Shown here: one piece after another, positions 42,540-51,373 of the stretch
How the letters are laid out: every line of letters begins with the position of its first letter
How positions within the stretch are numbered: position 1 is the first letter of the stretch
DNA from: Shewanella hanedai
Lineage (GTDB): Bacteria > Pseudomonadota > Gammaproteobacteria > Enterobacterales > Shewanellaceae
DNA: 64,000 bases
Direction of reading: 5' to 3'
NCBI RefSeq assembly: GCF_007197645.1
Contig: NZ_VKGK01000001.1
Span: 1 to 64,000, forward strand
The notes under the pieces: generated by a model
The model's input: only the letters and a program-made list of their open reading frames with translations
Databases searched by the model: none
What the model was told of the DNA's origin: nothing
Made by a program: the position numbers and the translations under genes

Positions 42540-44045
42540 ATGAGAGTTAATTATTTACTGTTTGTACTCAGTACCAGTGCGTTATTGAGCGCGTGTTCGG
42601 ATAACAATAACGATAGTCAGGCTGATGCCGCAGCAGAGCAAGCGGCTGTGACGAGTGCGCTAAGAGAAGAAATAACACAACAGTCACTGAGTGGCGATCC
42701 CAGTTTGAATAGAATTGTGCCAGATGCTAGTAGTCCGCTTGCTGTGCTAGGTATGCAGCTTTTTTACAGTCAGGCATTGAGTGGTGACATGGATACGGCT
42801 TGTGTCAGTTGTCACCATCCTGAGATGGGAGGCGGTGATAATCTAGCGCTCTCCATTGGGGTTGAAGCTGTTGCTCCCTTGCTATTAGGCCCAGGTCGAG
42901 AGCATAGCTCATCGGGACATGATTACGATGGTGGTCCCACGGTGCCAAGAAATGCGCCCACCACCTTTAATATTGCGCTGTGGGATAAAGCGATATTTCA
43001 TGATGGCCGGCTTGAAAGCATGCAAGGCACTGAAAACATGAACGGTGAAGGCACCAGCATTGTGTCACCGGATTCGCCGGACAGAACCACGCCTGATGAG
43101 GGGACTATTAACCTTACCGCAACGCAAGCTATGTTTCCTGTGACCTCTAGTGAAGAGATGAAAGGCCATCACTTTCAGGAATATGATAATGAACAGATCC
43201 GTCAATATCTGGTTGAGCGTTTGCGAGGAGAAACCGATGAGCTTGTCACTAATGAGTGGCTAGCAGCGTTTCAGTTAGGGTTGCAGCAGCCTGATGGAAC
43301 CGCAGAAAGTCTTATCACCCAAACTAATATGTTTACTGCGATTGGCGAGTATGAGCGCTCTCAGGTTTTTGTTAATAGTCCCTGGAAAGCATTTGTAGAG
43401 GGGGATGACAATGCCATTGATCTCGCCAGTAAACAGGGAGCCCTGTTATTCTTTAAATCTAAAGAGGAGGGCGGCGCAAATTGTGCGAGTTGTCACAAGG
43501 GGGATTTTTTCACCGATGAGCAGTACCACAATATCGCTATGGTACAGGTTGGTCGTGGTAAAGGAGATGGCGAGAGTGGCAGTAATGATTTTGGCCGCTT
43601 TAAAGTGACCCAGCTTGAAAGTGACAAATTTGCCTTTCGTACACCAAGCCTATTGAACATCGCCAAGATGGGGCCTTATGGCCATGCTGGTGGTTATCTC
43701 TCGCTGGAGGCGACTGTCAGGCATCATCTGAATGCCAGTGATGCCGTTTATAACTATGACATCGCAGCGAATATTGAGCAGGTTGGCGTGCAAACTCAAG
43801 AGATGTTGAATAATACCTTAGCGGCACTGCATAAGCTTAATGCCGACCGCAATGCTGGCGTAGAAGGGATTTTGCAGGATAAAGAACTTAATGATGAAGA
43901 GATTGGTCAATTAATCTCATTTCTACATAGTCTAACCGACAGCTGTATTGCTGATGCCGAGAATACTCAATGCCTTGCGCCCTGGGTACCTAGCGATGAT
44001 ATTGCCGATCCTGATGGTCTAAGACTAGAAGCGGTAATGAGGTAG
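42540..44045 (+). CDS. Dihaem cytochrome c peroxidase/MauG-family lipoprotein
   Basis: 501 residues from ATG 42540, which has AGGG eight bases upstream and opens a lipoprotein signal (lipobox LLSAC, Cys19). An in-frame ATG 21 bp upstream has no such support. Two c-type haem sites: CVSCHH (Cys88-His92) and CASCHK (Cys315-His319). FAFRTPSLLNIAKMGPYGHAGGY is the conserved CCP/MauG loop. It would face the periplasm on a lipid anchor. Its substrate, peroxide or an organic molecule, cannot be told. Larger than the typical ~340-residue bacterial CCP. It closely follows the HD-GYP pair. Confidence 0.88.
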   Translation: MRVNYLLFVLSTSALLSACSDNNNDSQADAAAEQAAVTSALREEITQQSLSGDPSLNRIVPDASSPLAVLGMQLFYSQALSGDMDTACVSCHHPEMGGGDNLALSIGVEAVAPLLLGPGREHSSSGHDYDGGPTVPRNAPTTFNIALWDKAIFHDGRLESMQGTENMNGEGTSIVSPDSPDRTTPDEGTINLTATQAMFPVTSSEEMKGHHFQEYDNEQIRQYLVERLRGETDELVTNEWLAAFQLGLQQPDGTAESLITQTNMFTAIGEYERSQVFVNSPWKAFVEGDDNAIDLASKQGALLFFKSKEEGGANCASCHKGDFFTDEQYHNIAMVQVGRGKGDGESGSNDFGRFKVTQLESDKFAFRTPSLLNIAKMGPYGHAGGYLSLEATVRHHLNASDAVYNYDIAANIEQVGVQTQEMLNNTLAALHKLNADRNAGVEGILQDKELNDEEIGQLISFLHSLTDSCIADAENTQCLAPWVPSDDIADPDGLRLEAVMR

Positions 44046-44057
44046 TCACCTTTATCT

Positions 44058-44083
44058 AGATAGGGGGACCTCTTCCCCTATCT
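44058..44083 (+). terminator. Hairpin downstream of the dihaem peroxidase gene
   Basis: A nine-base stem AGATAGGGG / CCCCTATCT lies 13 bp past the stop. A T-tract is lacking, so it may be a weak or factor-assisted terminator. Confidence 0.5.
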
Positions 44084-44264
44084 CTCCGCTTAGTTCTTAA
44101 TTAATTCCCTTTCTGCCAAGTCCTACACATGCGTGTTTTTTACTAAATTAAACAAATTAATTGTTCATGATCGATGTCATGTTAAAATGCCCGCGGCAAG
44201 TCAAATGGCTGCTAGATAGACCGCTTAGCGTCTCCCTTATTCCTCATCATTGATTAGAGTCTTT

Positions 44265-45431
44265 ATGAAACGGATTTTACTGTTAACTTTATGCGCTTTT
44301 TCTAACGCGGCTCTCGCTGTAGAACCTCTGTTTGAAACACCAGAAAATATGGAACCAACATGGGTTGATGACATTTTGTCAGTCTTTGGTGCCGATGGTG
44401 AGTTTGATGAAAGCAAAGCCATTGATATGAGTTATCTGCCAACCGCATATTACACACCAGAGAAAAAGTTTGGCGTGGGTCTTTTGATGGTAGGGTTATA
44501 TAAAACCGACAATGCATCGAGTGAAGAGCAGCCATCATCATTAGTGTTAAATTCGTTTGTATCGATGAACAACTCCTATGGCGTTGAAGTTGAAAATATG
44601 ACGTTTTTTAACCAAGGTAAGCAGCGATTATTGCTGGAGCTAGAGCTGCATAATGAAGCGTCGGTTTATTACGGCCAAGGCATAGCACAAGGCGATTTGG
44701 ACAGTAATCACCATGAGTTTGAAGAGCAGTTATACAGCTTCAAGCCACGTTGGATGACAGAAGTTGCGGATAACTATTTCATTGGTGTCGGTGCTAACTT
44801 TATCTACGCCAGTGCAGACCAATTTCAGTTAGCAGAAACCGAAGTTCCTGTGGACTCAACCGATATCTTACCTAACAACGTGAGCTCAGGTGTCGTGGTG
44901 ACCAGTATCTACGATTCACGAGATTACCGCTTGAATGCCACCAAAGGTTGGTTATTTCAAATTGATGCAGGTTTATATCAAAACAATGAATACTCATCAT
45001 TTTCGACCTACGATGTTGAGCTTGCCAACTATATTGACCTGAGTTCTGTCTCTGGACTAAGTTCAGCGCCAGGACTTATTGCGTGGCAAGTACAAGGTCA
45101 TTTTACCGATGGCGATGTGCCTTGGAATTTACTGCCTGATCTTGGTGGCTCTAATGCCATGCGCGGATACATCAAAGGGCGTTACCGTGATGAGCAGATG
45201 ATGATGGGGCAAGTTGAGTATCGCTTACCTATATTCCAACGCTATGGCATGGTCTTTTGGGGCGCAGCAGGTAGCGTAGCGCCTAAGATAGGTGATCTGA
45301 CGGAGGAGTTATTAACCTCTTATGGCACTGGATTTCGTTTTAAAATTAAAGACAATATCAATCTTCGCCTAGACGTTGGTGTGGGTGAAAATGAAACCAA
45401 TTTCTACCTAAATGTGAATGAAGTTTTCTAG
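44265..45431 (+). CDS. Omp85/BamA-type outer-membrane barrel without POTRA domains
   Basis: 388 residues from ATG 44265 (an in-frame TTG lies 15 bp upstream). The signal peptide ends ...SNAALA. The mature part is made of amphipathic beta-strands. The C-terminal half has D15/surface-antigen landmarks: YDSRDYRLNATKGWLFQIDAG, the lid-like LGGSNAMRGYIKGRYRDE with the conserved RGY, and a last strand ending in Phe (NVNEVF). No room remains for POTRA domains, so it resembles the barrel-only surface-antigen proteins rather than BamA or TamA. Overlaps the next gene by 14 bp. Confidence 0.8.
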   Translation: MKRILLLTLCAFSNAALAVEPLFETPENMEPTWVDDILSVFGADGEFDESKAIDMSYLPTAYYTPEKKFGVGLLMVGLYKTDNASSEEQPSSLVLNSFVSMNNSYGVEVENMTFFNQGKQRLLLELELHNEASVYYGQGIAQGDLDSNHHEFEEQLYSFKPRWMTEVADNYFIGVGANFIYASADQFQLAETEVPVDSTDILPNNVSSGVVVTSIYDSRDYRLNATKGWLFQIDAGLYQNNEYSSFSTYDVELANYIDLSSVSGLSSAPGLIAWQVQGHFTDGDVPWNLLPDLGGSNAMRGYIKGRYRDEQMMMGQVEYRLPIFQRYGMVFWGAAGSVAPKIGDLTEELLTSYGTGFRFKIKDNINLRLDVGVGENETNFYLNVNEVF

Positions 45432-46209
45432 CATGACACCGACCTGCTTCAGTGCTAATGCGTTCACTTTCTTGCTGATGTTAGCGCCACTGGCATTTAC
45501 TAATGTAGTTTCTGCAAGTGAACAAGAAGAGCATCAGCAAGAAAATGAGATAACACAGTGCAGCCGCACCTCGAATTATGCCATTTATCTCAGTGGCATA
45601 AATGTGGGCACCATGAACAGAACTGAGACATGGCAGGGAAAGACTGCGGTCGTCACCTCAACCAGTGAAGCCAGTATTTTAGGTATAGGTACTCATTATC
45701 AGCAGCGTGCAGAGTTATCTTGGTCAAATGCCCGCAATGAATGGCTAACCGACACCTTTCATCAAAAAGTGACCGGATTTCGCTCGAGAGACATGGAGGT
45801 GACTTTTGCCAATCATGGCCTCGAGTCACGGGTTGATATTGATGGTGATATCGACACTTACACATCGAAGCAGATCCCTTTGCGAGATGTGGACACTTTG
45901 GCAATTCAAATTCGTGAATACTTGCTGCAAGGACGCCAACAATTCGCCTTAATCAGGCAAGCGTCAGATGCGATAGAGCCTTATCAGTTCTACGTTGAAG
46001 ATGTACAAACTGCAGTCATAGAGCCATGGGGCGAGTTAACCTTAATTCCTGTTGTACAAACAGGGGCTGAAGACGTCACTTACTATTTTGCCCCTGCCAT
46101 GGATTACCAATTAATCAAAGCCAAGTATCACGGCATCATACTCCAAGGCCTGATTGAACTTGATAGTTACAGCTCATCTTGTGAGCCAAGTTTGGCTCAA
46201 TATCCTTGA
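45418..46209 (+). CDS. Exported DUF3108-like protein
   Basis: 263 residues with a signal peptide (Lys2, hydrophobic core around FLLMLAPLAF). The body resembles DUF3108-type periplasmic proteins: a beta-rich barrel starting SNYAIYLSGINVGTMNRTETW and ending YYFAPAMDYQLIKAKYHGI. The start at 45418 overlaps the preceding barrel gene by 14 bp. An alternative ATG at 45433 follows that stop directly but gives a signal peptide without a positive charge. The overlap suggests joint function with the barrel protein, perhaps in the outer membrane. The role is unknown. Confidence 0.7.
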   Translation: MKFSSMTPTCFSANAFTFLLMLAPLAFTNVVSASEQEEHQQENEITQCSRTSNYAIYLSGINVGTMNRTETWQGKTAVVTSTSEASILGIGTHYQQRAELSWSNARNEWLTDTFHQKVTGFRSRDMEVTFANHGLESRVDIDGDIDTYTSKQIPLRDVDTLAIQIREYLLQGRQQFALIRQASDAIEPYQFYVEDVQTAVIEPWGELTLIPVVQTGAEDVTYYFAPAMDYQLIKAKYHGIILQGLIELDSYSSSCEPSLAQYP

Positions 46210-46521
46210 TGCTCTTAAGCCCTCATAAAAGCTATCCACCACAGAGGACAAGGAGAACCACGGAGAAAATCAACGGCTAAAAGCCTTTGGAAATCTTCAG
46301 CTCTTCTGTGCTTACTTAGTAGGTTGGGCTTTAGCCCATCAATAACTTATATCGTATATACAAACCTGACGGCATAAATGCCGACCTACAATAGAATAAG
46401 GCTTGAATCGCATATACATCTCTGCTTGACCCGTAAGCAAAGCGTTCCTGTAGCCATAGGCTATCCCGTAAGCGAAGGGTTCCGTACTCAAGAGAGTAGT
46501 CCTAGCAGGGTGAAGCCCGTT
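46210..46521. other. Repeat-rich gap between the DUF3108-like gene and accC
   Basis: No gene is seen. It holds three dispersed repeat types: a CACGGAG-rich piece (about 46226-46268, copies near 50674-50716 and 51690-51795), a palindromic GTAGGT element (46319-46389) and a reverse-orientation piece of the 'CCTATGGCTACAGGAACGC' repeat (about 46430-46482). Confidence 0.7.
46319..46389. repeat. 71-bp inverted-repeat element bounded by GTAGGT
   Basis: The left end reads GTAGGTTGGGCTTTAGCCC and the right end, reverse complemented, reads GTAGGTCGGCATTTATGCC. Each end also folds on itself (GGGCTTTAGCCC, GGCATTTATGCC). This looks like a REP/MITE-type interspersed repeat. Confidence 0.65.
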
Positions 46522-47898
46522 CTATAAACTCTCCTTCTTGCCTAAAATCTTCTCCTCAAGATAATGTATCGACTGTCCACCCTCTGAAAATCCTTCATCT
46601 TTTAGTATCTGTTGTAACAGTGGGATATTGGTTGCTATGCCTTCGATGATGATTTCGTTGAGGGCAGTTTGCATGCGGGCGATGGCTGCATCTCGTGTCG
46701 TGCCCCAAGTGATCAGTTTGCCTATCATTGAGTCGTAATAGGGCGGGACTGTGTAACCAGCATAGAGGTGAGAGTCCCAACGTACGCCGATGCCGCCGGG
46801 GGCATGAAAGGTGGTGATAGTTCCGGGGGATGGGATGAAGGTATTGGGGTCTTCGGCATTGATGCGGCACTCTATGCTGTGGCCGCAAAGCTGAACATCT
46901 TGCTGCTTGATAGTGAGCGGTTTACCCGCTGCTATCTCAAGTTGGGCTTGAATAAGGTCGACGTTGGTGACCATCTCGGTGATGGGGTGCTCAACCTGAA
47001 TACGAGTATTCATCTCGATAAAATAAAACTCACCCTCTTCAAAGAGAAATTCGAAAGTACCAGCGCCGCGATAACCTATCTCAACACAAGCGTCGGCGCA
47101 CTGTGAGCCTATCTGGTTGCGGGTGAGGCTATCTATCCCTAATGCGGGTGCTTCCTCTACGACTTTTTGATGTCTGCGCTGCATCGAACAATCACGCTCT
47201 CCAAGGTGTATCGCATTTCCTTGTCCGTCAGAGAGTATTTGGATTTCGATATGGCGAGGCTTTTGAAGGTATTTCTCCATATATACATCGCCATTAGCAA
47301 ACGCGGCTTTGGCTTCGGCTTGGGTGAGTTCGATAGCCGATAGCAGTTCATCTTCATGGTGTACGACTCGCATGCCTCGTCCACCGCCACCTGCGGTAGC
47401 CTTAATGATCACCGGGTAGCCGATACGCTCGGCTATTGCTTGATTCAGTTGATGATTTTGAGTCAGCATGCCATCAGATCCGGGAACGGTGGGCACGCCT
47501 GCTTTTTTCATTGCGCTTATGGCTGAGACCTTGTCTCCCATCAGGCGTATCACATCGGCATTGGGACCGATAAAGGTAAAGCCGCAACGCTTAACTTGTT
47601 CTGCAAAATCGGCATTTTCGGACAAAAAACCATAGCCTGGGTGGATGGCATCGACACCCGTTTGCGATGCCGCACTGATGATGGCAGGGATATTGAGATA
47701 GCTATCGTGAGGTGAATGTTTGCCAATGCAGACGGTTTTATCTGCGTATCTTAGATGAAGCAGCTCCCTATCCGCAGTGGAATGAACCGTGACCGTCTCG
47801 ATGCCTAGCGAATGACAGGCGCGCATTATCCTTAAGGCTATCTCGCCGCGATTTGCAATCAAAATGCGCTTCAGAGGACGTATTACTGGCTGCTTCAT
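46522..47898 (-). CDS. accC: Biotin carboxylase subunit of acetyl-CoA carboxylase
   Basis: 458 residues of ATP-grasp fold. [17 protein letters not shown] opens the N-domain. The glycine-rich ATP loop is [15 protein letters not shown]. Catalytic [40 protein letters not shown] and [10 protein letters not shown] are all intact. It carboxylates the biotin on AccB in the first step of fatty-acid synthesis. The C-terminus is a little longer than the 449 residues of E. coli. Follows accB on the minus strand. Confidence 0.97.
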   Translation of the reverse strand: MKQPVIRPLKRILIANRGEIALRIMRACHSLGIETVTVHSTADRELLHLRYADKTVCIGKHSPHDSYLNIPAIISAASQTGVDAIHPGYGFLSENADFAEQVKRCGFTFIGPNADVIRLMGDKVSAISAMKKAGVPTVPGSDGMLTQNHQLNQAIAERIGYPVIIKATAGGGGRGMRVVHHEDELLSAIELTQAEAKAAFANGDVYMEKYLQKPRHIEIQILSDGQGNAIHLGERDCSMQRRHQKVVEEAPALGIDSLTRNQIGSQCADACVEIGYRGAGTFEFLFEEGEFYFIEMNTRIQVEHPITEMVTNVDLIQAQLEIAAGKPLTIKQQDVQLCGHSIECRINAEDPNTFIPSPGTITTFHAPGGIGVRWDSHLYAGYTVPPYYDSMIGKLITWGTTRDAAIARMQTALNEIIIEGIATNIPLLQQILKDEGFSEGGQSIHYLEEKILGKKESL

Positions 47899-47968
47899 CG
47901 ATCTTAATTCCCTTTAAAAGTGGGCTAAACACGCTTATCTCTTTGACTCATCACAGGCTATCAAATCT

Positions 47969-48439
47969 TCAATCTTCGATAACAATCAGGGCTTGATCGA
48001 ACTCAACACCATCACCGTTCTCAACAAGAATTTTGCTGATGATACCTGAGCGTACCGCTTCTATCTGGTTCATCATCTTCATGGCTTCGATAATGCAGAC
48101 CACATCGCCTTGCTCGACTCGTTGGCCAACTTCACACAAGGGTTCAGCGTCAGGTGAGGGGGAGAGGTAGAAGGTACCCACCATTGGTGAGATAACCGTG
48201 TTCTCTTCGTCAAAGTCGGCAATATCGTCTGTCTTTAACGGACTGTCAGTCGCGTTTGTCGCCGTGTTCACCGCTTGAGAGGGAGACGCAGAATAGACTT
48301 GCTGACTTGGCTGCTCCGGGTTGTGATGGGGAGCGTACTGGCAAATTCTTACGGACTCTTCACCCTCGGTGACCTCTAGCTCAGCGATACCTGATTCTTG
48401 TACTAACTCGATCAGCTTTTTTATTTTTCTAATGTCCAT
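47969..48439 (-). CDS. accB: Biotin carboxyl carrier protein of acetyl-CoA carboxylase
   Basis: 156 residues. The N-terminus [23 protein letters not shown] matches AccB. A Pro/Ala/Ser/Gln linker precedes the biotinyl domain, with the biotinylated lysine in [14 protein letters not shown] and the thumb segment [14 protein letters not shown]. The frame opens at ATG 48445, but the ATG at 48439 has GGA at good spacing and matches the family start. aroQ-accB-accC order is common in gammaproteobacteria. Confidence 0.97.
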   Translation of the reverse strand: MDIRKIKKLIELVQESGIAELEVTEGEESVRICQYAPHHNPEQPSQQVYSASPSQAVNTATNATDSPLKTDDIADFDEENTVISPMVGTFYLSPSPDAEPLCEVGQRVEQGDVVCIIEAMKMMNQIEAVRSGIISKILVENGDGVEFDQALIVIED

Positions 48440-48492
48440 GGTCATTCCAATTAGGCGTTGGCATTCATTGTTAGGTTAATCGTTACAACGAG

Positions 48493-48942
48493 CTATGTAG
48501 GCGTATCTTGTAAGCGATTGATGGCTGACTTGAGGGCAAATTGGTACCCATCGGCACCTAAGCCACAGATAACACCAATGGCTTTATCCGAGAAGTAGGA
48601 GTGATGACGAAAAGGCTCTCGGGCATGAACATTGGATAGATGAACTTCGATAAAGGGGATCGCCACACCTAAAATAGCATCTCTTAAGGCAACGCTAGTA
48701 TGAGTAAAAGCAGCAGGATTGATAATGATAAAATTAGCATCTGTATTGTGAATGGCATCAATCAATTCATGCTCTGCATTGGATTGAATATGATCCAGTT
48801 CAACATTGGCACTATTGGCCACATTTTTCATACTCTGAACAATACTGTCTAACGTATGGTGCCCGTAATGTCCCGGTTCACGACGCCCTAAAAGGTTCAA
48901 GTTAGGGCCGTTGACCAATAGAATTTTTGCTTTGCTACTCAT
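48493..48942 (-). CDS. aroQ: 3-dehydroquinate dehydratase, type II
   Basis: 149 residues from ATG 48942, preceded by AAAGGA at eight bases. The frame is open 12 codons further, but homologues start near [19 protein letters not shown]. Active-site segments: [17 protein letters not shown] (catalytic Tyr and Arg), [28 protein letters not shown] (Asn, His) and [21 protein letters not shown]. Shikimate-pathway enzyme. The gene precedes accB and accC on the same strand. Confidence 0.97.
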   Translation of the reverse strand: MSSKAKILLVNGPNLNLLGRREPGHYGHHTLDSIVQSMKNVANSANVELDHIQSNAEHELIDAIHNTDANFIIINPAAFTHTSVALRDAILGVAIPFIEVHLSNVHAREPFRHHSYFSDKAIGVICGLGADGYQFALKSAINRLQDTPT

Positions 48943-49096
48943 ATCAAAATCCTTTGAGAGTATTGATGAATAGTGCATTAAGGCACTGATAAAAATAATA
49001 GTCTGATTTCACCAGAAGTTGACGAAGATGTCGACACTTGACTGCTTTTTCGACGAAATTAGATAAAAGATAGCAGAAGCTTCGCCCTGCTATTAT

Positions 49097-49162
49097 GGCA
49101 CTGCGTGCCTGCGAGAATGTTCGCAAACTTTCTACGAGGACGCTTCGCTACGAGTAAAAGCT
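49097..49162. repeat. 66-bp dispersed repeat, copy 1
   Basis: A segment starting GGCACTGCGTGCCTGCGAGA and ending GAGTAAAAGCT has a same-length, clearly related copy at 50741-50806. It lies in the 355-bp gap between aroQ and the small-peptide gene, which otherwise holds no gene. Confidence 0.7.
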
Positions 49163-49297
49163 TCAAGAGATGGAAAGGCTTTGATAGTGCAACTGAATGT
49201 TGCTAACTTGTTGGGTGTACTGTGGGTGGTGAATCAATAATCCCTGGTTCGATTTCATTAGTCGCTAAAATGAAATAAATCTAATAAGGAAATGATG

Positions 49298-49438
49298 ATG
49301 AGTTTTAAGTTATTCACCGCTATTGTGCTTGGGGTTACAGTGAGTCCATTTGGCGGTCAAGTTCTTGCTACTGAAGTGTCTAAGCACCTTTCAAGTTACA
49401 TTGAACCTGAGCCAATTAAACGTAACCAAGTGGCTTAA
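49298..49438 (+). CDS. 46-residue exported small peptide upstream of the LanC-like gene
   Basis: Three consecutive in-frame ATGs (49292, 49295, 49298) follow AAGGA. The third has the best spacing (7 bases). The translation starts MSFKLFTAIVLGVTVSPFGG and looks like a Sec signal peptide with likely cleavage after QVLA, leaving a ~22-residue tail (TEVSKHLSSYIEPEPIKRNQ, then VA). The tail has four Ser/Thr residues and no cysteine. The stop lies four bases before the LanC-like start, so the two are probably co-translated. It could be a substrate of the LanC-like enzyme, a leader peptide or an unrelated small exported protein. No homologue is recognised. Confidence 0.6.
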   Translation: MSFKLFTAIVLGVTVSPFGGQVLATEVSKHLSSYIEPEPIKRNQVA

Positions 49439-49442
49439 ATTT

Positions 49443-50648
49443 ATGTTATTTGATCAATCTCGTCACGAGCCTCTGACCAAGTGTTTATGGGATGATGCTT
49501 TTGTAGAAGCAGAAATATTAACAATTATTGATGATATTGAGCGTTCGCTGTTGCCCGAGTCCTGCTGGCCTACACATCCGCTTGATGCGGAAAGTTATCC
49601 TAATGCTGGCCCTAAATGGTCAGCATACGCAGGAGCTGCCGGAACTATTCACGTATTACAAATCTTAAGTCGCTACGGTTATAGGGTTACAGATTTATCA
49701 GACATATTAGAAACCGTTTACCAATCTTTTTTGAAAAGCCCTGATGTTTCAGTTGAACCCGGCTTACAAATTGGTGAGCTTGGGATATTAATGCCTGCTA
49801 TGTTAGCTCAGTCTAATAACGAGGTGTTATCAAGGCGCGTAATACGTTGCATGGAAGCGACGTTAGAACTACCCCTGTATGAGATCACTTCTGGGCAAAG
49901 CGGCATGATGCATGGGGCGTTGGCGCTGTATCGTAAAACCGGTGAAAACCATTGGAAAGAGTTGTACGTTAAAGGCGCAAAGACATTATTGGATAATTGG
50001 AAGTTGGATACAAATACCGGAGAGTGGCTTTGGCAAAGCCAAGTATTCGGCCCTAAGCGCCATTATTATGGTGCGTGTCACGGTTTAACTGGTAATGCCA
50101 ATATATTGCTACAAGGTGTCGACTTACTGCCAAATGACCCTAGGGCAATGATCCTGAAACGTACGATTTCTACACTGAATATCTCAGTGGAACAAGATGA
50201 TAACTTAGCGAACTGGAAACTCTGCACCAAGCCAAATATTGAGAAGTTACTTGTGCAATGGTGTCACGGTGCGGCAGGAATTGTTACAGCGATGGCAAGG
50301 ACACCGCAAGATGATTCTCAATACTCCAAATTACTGGATCGTTTACTGCAAAAAACTGGTGAACTCGTATGGCAAGCAGGCCCTTTGGTAAAAGGGGCTA
50401 ATATCTGCCACGGGACATCAGGTAACGGTTACGCTTTGTTATATCTATACCGAAGGACAGGTGATTCAATGTGGCTTGAGAGAGCAAGACTATTCGCCAT
50501 ACACGCCATTGAGCAGTGTCAGAAAGCCCGTTTAGTTTATGGACAAGGTCGATACACCTTATGGACCGGCGATGCTGGCCTAGCGATATATTTGTACCAT
50601 TGCCTGCATCCTAAAGAGGCTGCAATACCAGGGTTAGATCTTTTTTAA
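49443..50648 (+). CDS. LanC-like protein (eukaryotic LANCL-type motifs)
   Basis: 401 residues from ATG 49443. The frame stays open further upstream, but that region is occupied by the small-peptide ORF in another frame. The alpha/alpha-toroid repeats carry the LanC motifs: GACHGLTGN (His213), QWCHGAAGI (Cys274) and ANICHGTSGNGYALLYLYRRTGD (Cys322-His323). Cys274, Cys322 and His323 are the expected zinc ligands. WCHGAAG and CHGTSGNGYA are closer to eukaryotic LANCL proteins, which add glutathione to dehydroamino acids, than to lantibiotic cyclases. No dehydratase (LanB/LanM), protease or exporter gene is near. A cytoplasmic location is expected, as there is no signal peptide. Confidence 0.88.
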   Translation: MLFDQSRHEPLTKCLWDDAFVEAEILTIIDDIERSLLPESCWPTHPLDAESYPNAGPKWSAYAGAAGTIHVLQILSRYGYRVTDLSDILETVYQSFLKSPDVSVEPGLQIGELGILMPAMLAQSNNEVLSRRVIRCMEATLELPLYEITSGQSGMMHGALALYRKTGENHWKELYVKGAKTLLDNWKLDTNTGEWLWQSQVFGPKRHYYGACHGLTGNANILLQGVDLLPNDPRAMILKRTISTLNISVEQDDNLANWKLCTKPNIEKLLVQWCHGAAGIVTAMARTPQDDSQYSKLLDRLLQKTGELVWQAGPLVKGANICHGTSGNGYALLYLYRRTGDSMWLERARLFAIHAIEQCQKARLVYGQGRYTLWTGDAGLAIYLYHCLHPKEAAIPGLDLF

Positions 50649-50740
50649 TGCTCTGAGCTTTTGTTTGTTGCTTCTCTCCGTGGCCCTCCGTGTTCTCTGT
50701 GGTGAATAGCTTTTGTCTTGGCGCTCGGGATTGCTAGAAC

Positions 50741-50806
50741 GGCACTTGGTGTCTGCGAGAACGTTCGCAAGCTCACTGCTAGAGGGCTTTGCTGCGAGTA
50801 AAAGCT
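50741..50806. repeat. 66-bp dispersed repeat, copy 2
   Basis: Same length and direction as the copy at 49097-49162. The shared core includes TGCGAGAA, TTCGCAA and CGAGTAAAAGCT. The two copies bracket the small-peptide/LanC-like pair. Confidence 0.7.
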
Positions 50807-50840
50807 GAGACGAACGTCGCGTGCGACTTATCATGAGTAG

Positions 50841-50950
50841 GGAACGCGTTGCTTACGGAATAGCCTATGGCTACAGGAACGCGTTGCTTACAGTAAAAGC
50901 AAAGCTGAGGATTTGCCATCGCCGTCATCCTTGGCTTGTTCCTGGATCCA
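50841..50950. repeat. 110-bp direct repeat upstream of the ABM-domain gene
   Basis: Matches 51501-51610 in the same orientation without a gap. Counting by eye gives 11 differences in 110 positions. It joins two smaller repeat types: a TAGCCTATGGCTACAGGAAC piece and a GCCGTCATCC...GGATCCA piece. Confidence 0.9.
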
Positions 50951-51055
50951 GTTTGAAGGTAAACCCTTGCTAAAAAATCATCACAAAATATATCTAAGTG
51001 CAAAATTGAACAAAACGAGTAATTCTACAGGCTGTTTATATGTCTAGGAGTACCA

Positions 51056-51373
51056 ATGTCAGTCATCGCTAATACACCTAAACCTCCATATTTTGCAGTG
51101 ATCTTTACATCCACGAGAACCGAGGGGGATAACGGTTATGGGAAAATAGCAGATAGAATGGTCGAGCTAGCCGAACTGCAACCTGGATTTTTGGGTATAG
51201 AATCAGCAAGAGAAGATGTGGGTATAACTGTTTCTTACTGGGCAGATCTCGATTCAATTAAAAATTGGAAAGCGAACTCAGAGCACTTAGAAGCTCAAAA
51301 AACGGGTCGTAAGTCTTGGTATGAATCTTTTAAAGTTCGTATTTCAAAAGTAGAGCGAGATTACGGGATATAA
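51056..51373 (+). CDS. ABM-domain (antibiotic biosynthesis monooxygenase-like) protein
   Basis: 105 residues with AGGAG five bases ahead of ATG 51056. The ferredoxin-like dimeric alpha/beta barrel is suggested by YFAVIFTSTRTEGDNGYGKIADRMVELA, GFLGIESAREDVGITVSYWADLDSIKNWK and HLEAQKTGRKSWYESFKVRI, a pattern typical of YqjZ-like ABM proteins of unknown substrate. It stands alone between two 110-bp direct repeats, which suggests a movable or recombination-prone segment. Confidence 0.85.
   Translation: MSVIANTPKPPYFAVIFTSTRTEGDNGYGKIADRMVELAELQPGFLGIESAREDVGITVSYWADLDSIKNWKANSEHLEAQKTGRKSWYESFKVRISKVERDYGI

Larger units (their letters stand above)
50649..51055. other. Gap made almost entirely of dispersed repeats
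   Basis: In order: a CACGGAG-type repeat in reverse orientation (about 50674-50716), the second copy of the 66-bp repeat (50741-50806), a 110-bp repeat (50841-50950) and a conserved block shared with 52829-52850 (at 51012-51033). Short reading frames here follow the repeats and are not taken as genes. Confidence 0.75.

Noticed and set aside
49298-49438. Small peptide as a classical lanthipeptide precursor
   Set aside because: It has no cysteine, carries a Sec-type signal rather than a typical leader, and no dehydratase gene is near. Kept only as a possible partner of the LanC-like enzyme.
49350-49442. Longer N-terminus of the LanC-like protein
   Set aside because: The extra 31 codons overlap the small-peptide ORF in another frame and do not resemble LanC proteins. 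ATG 49443 directly follows the small ORF's stop.
50634-51003. Minus-strand small frames in the gap before the ABM gene
   Set aside because: They consist of the repeat sequences read in reverse and contain no domain signal.
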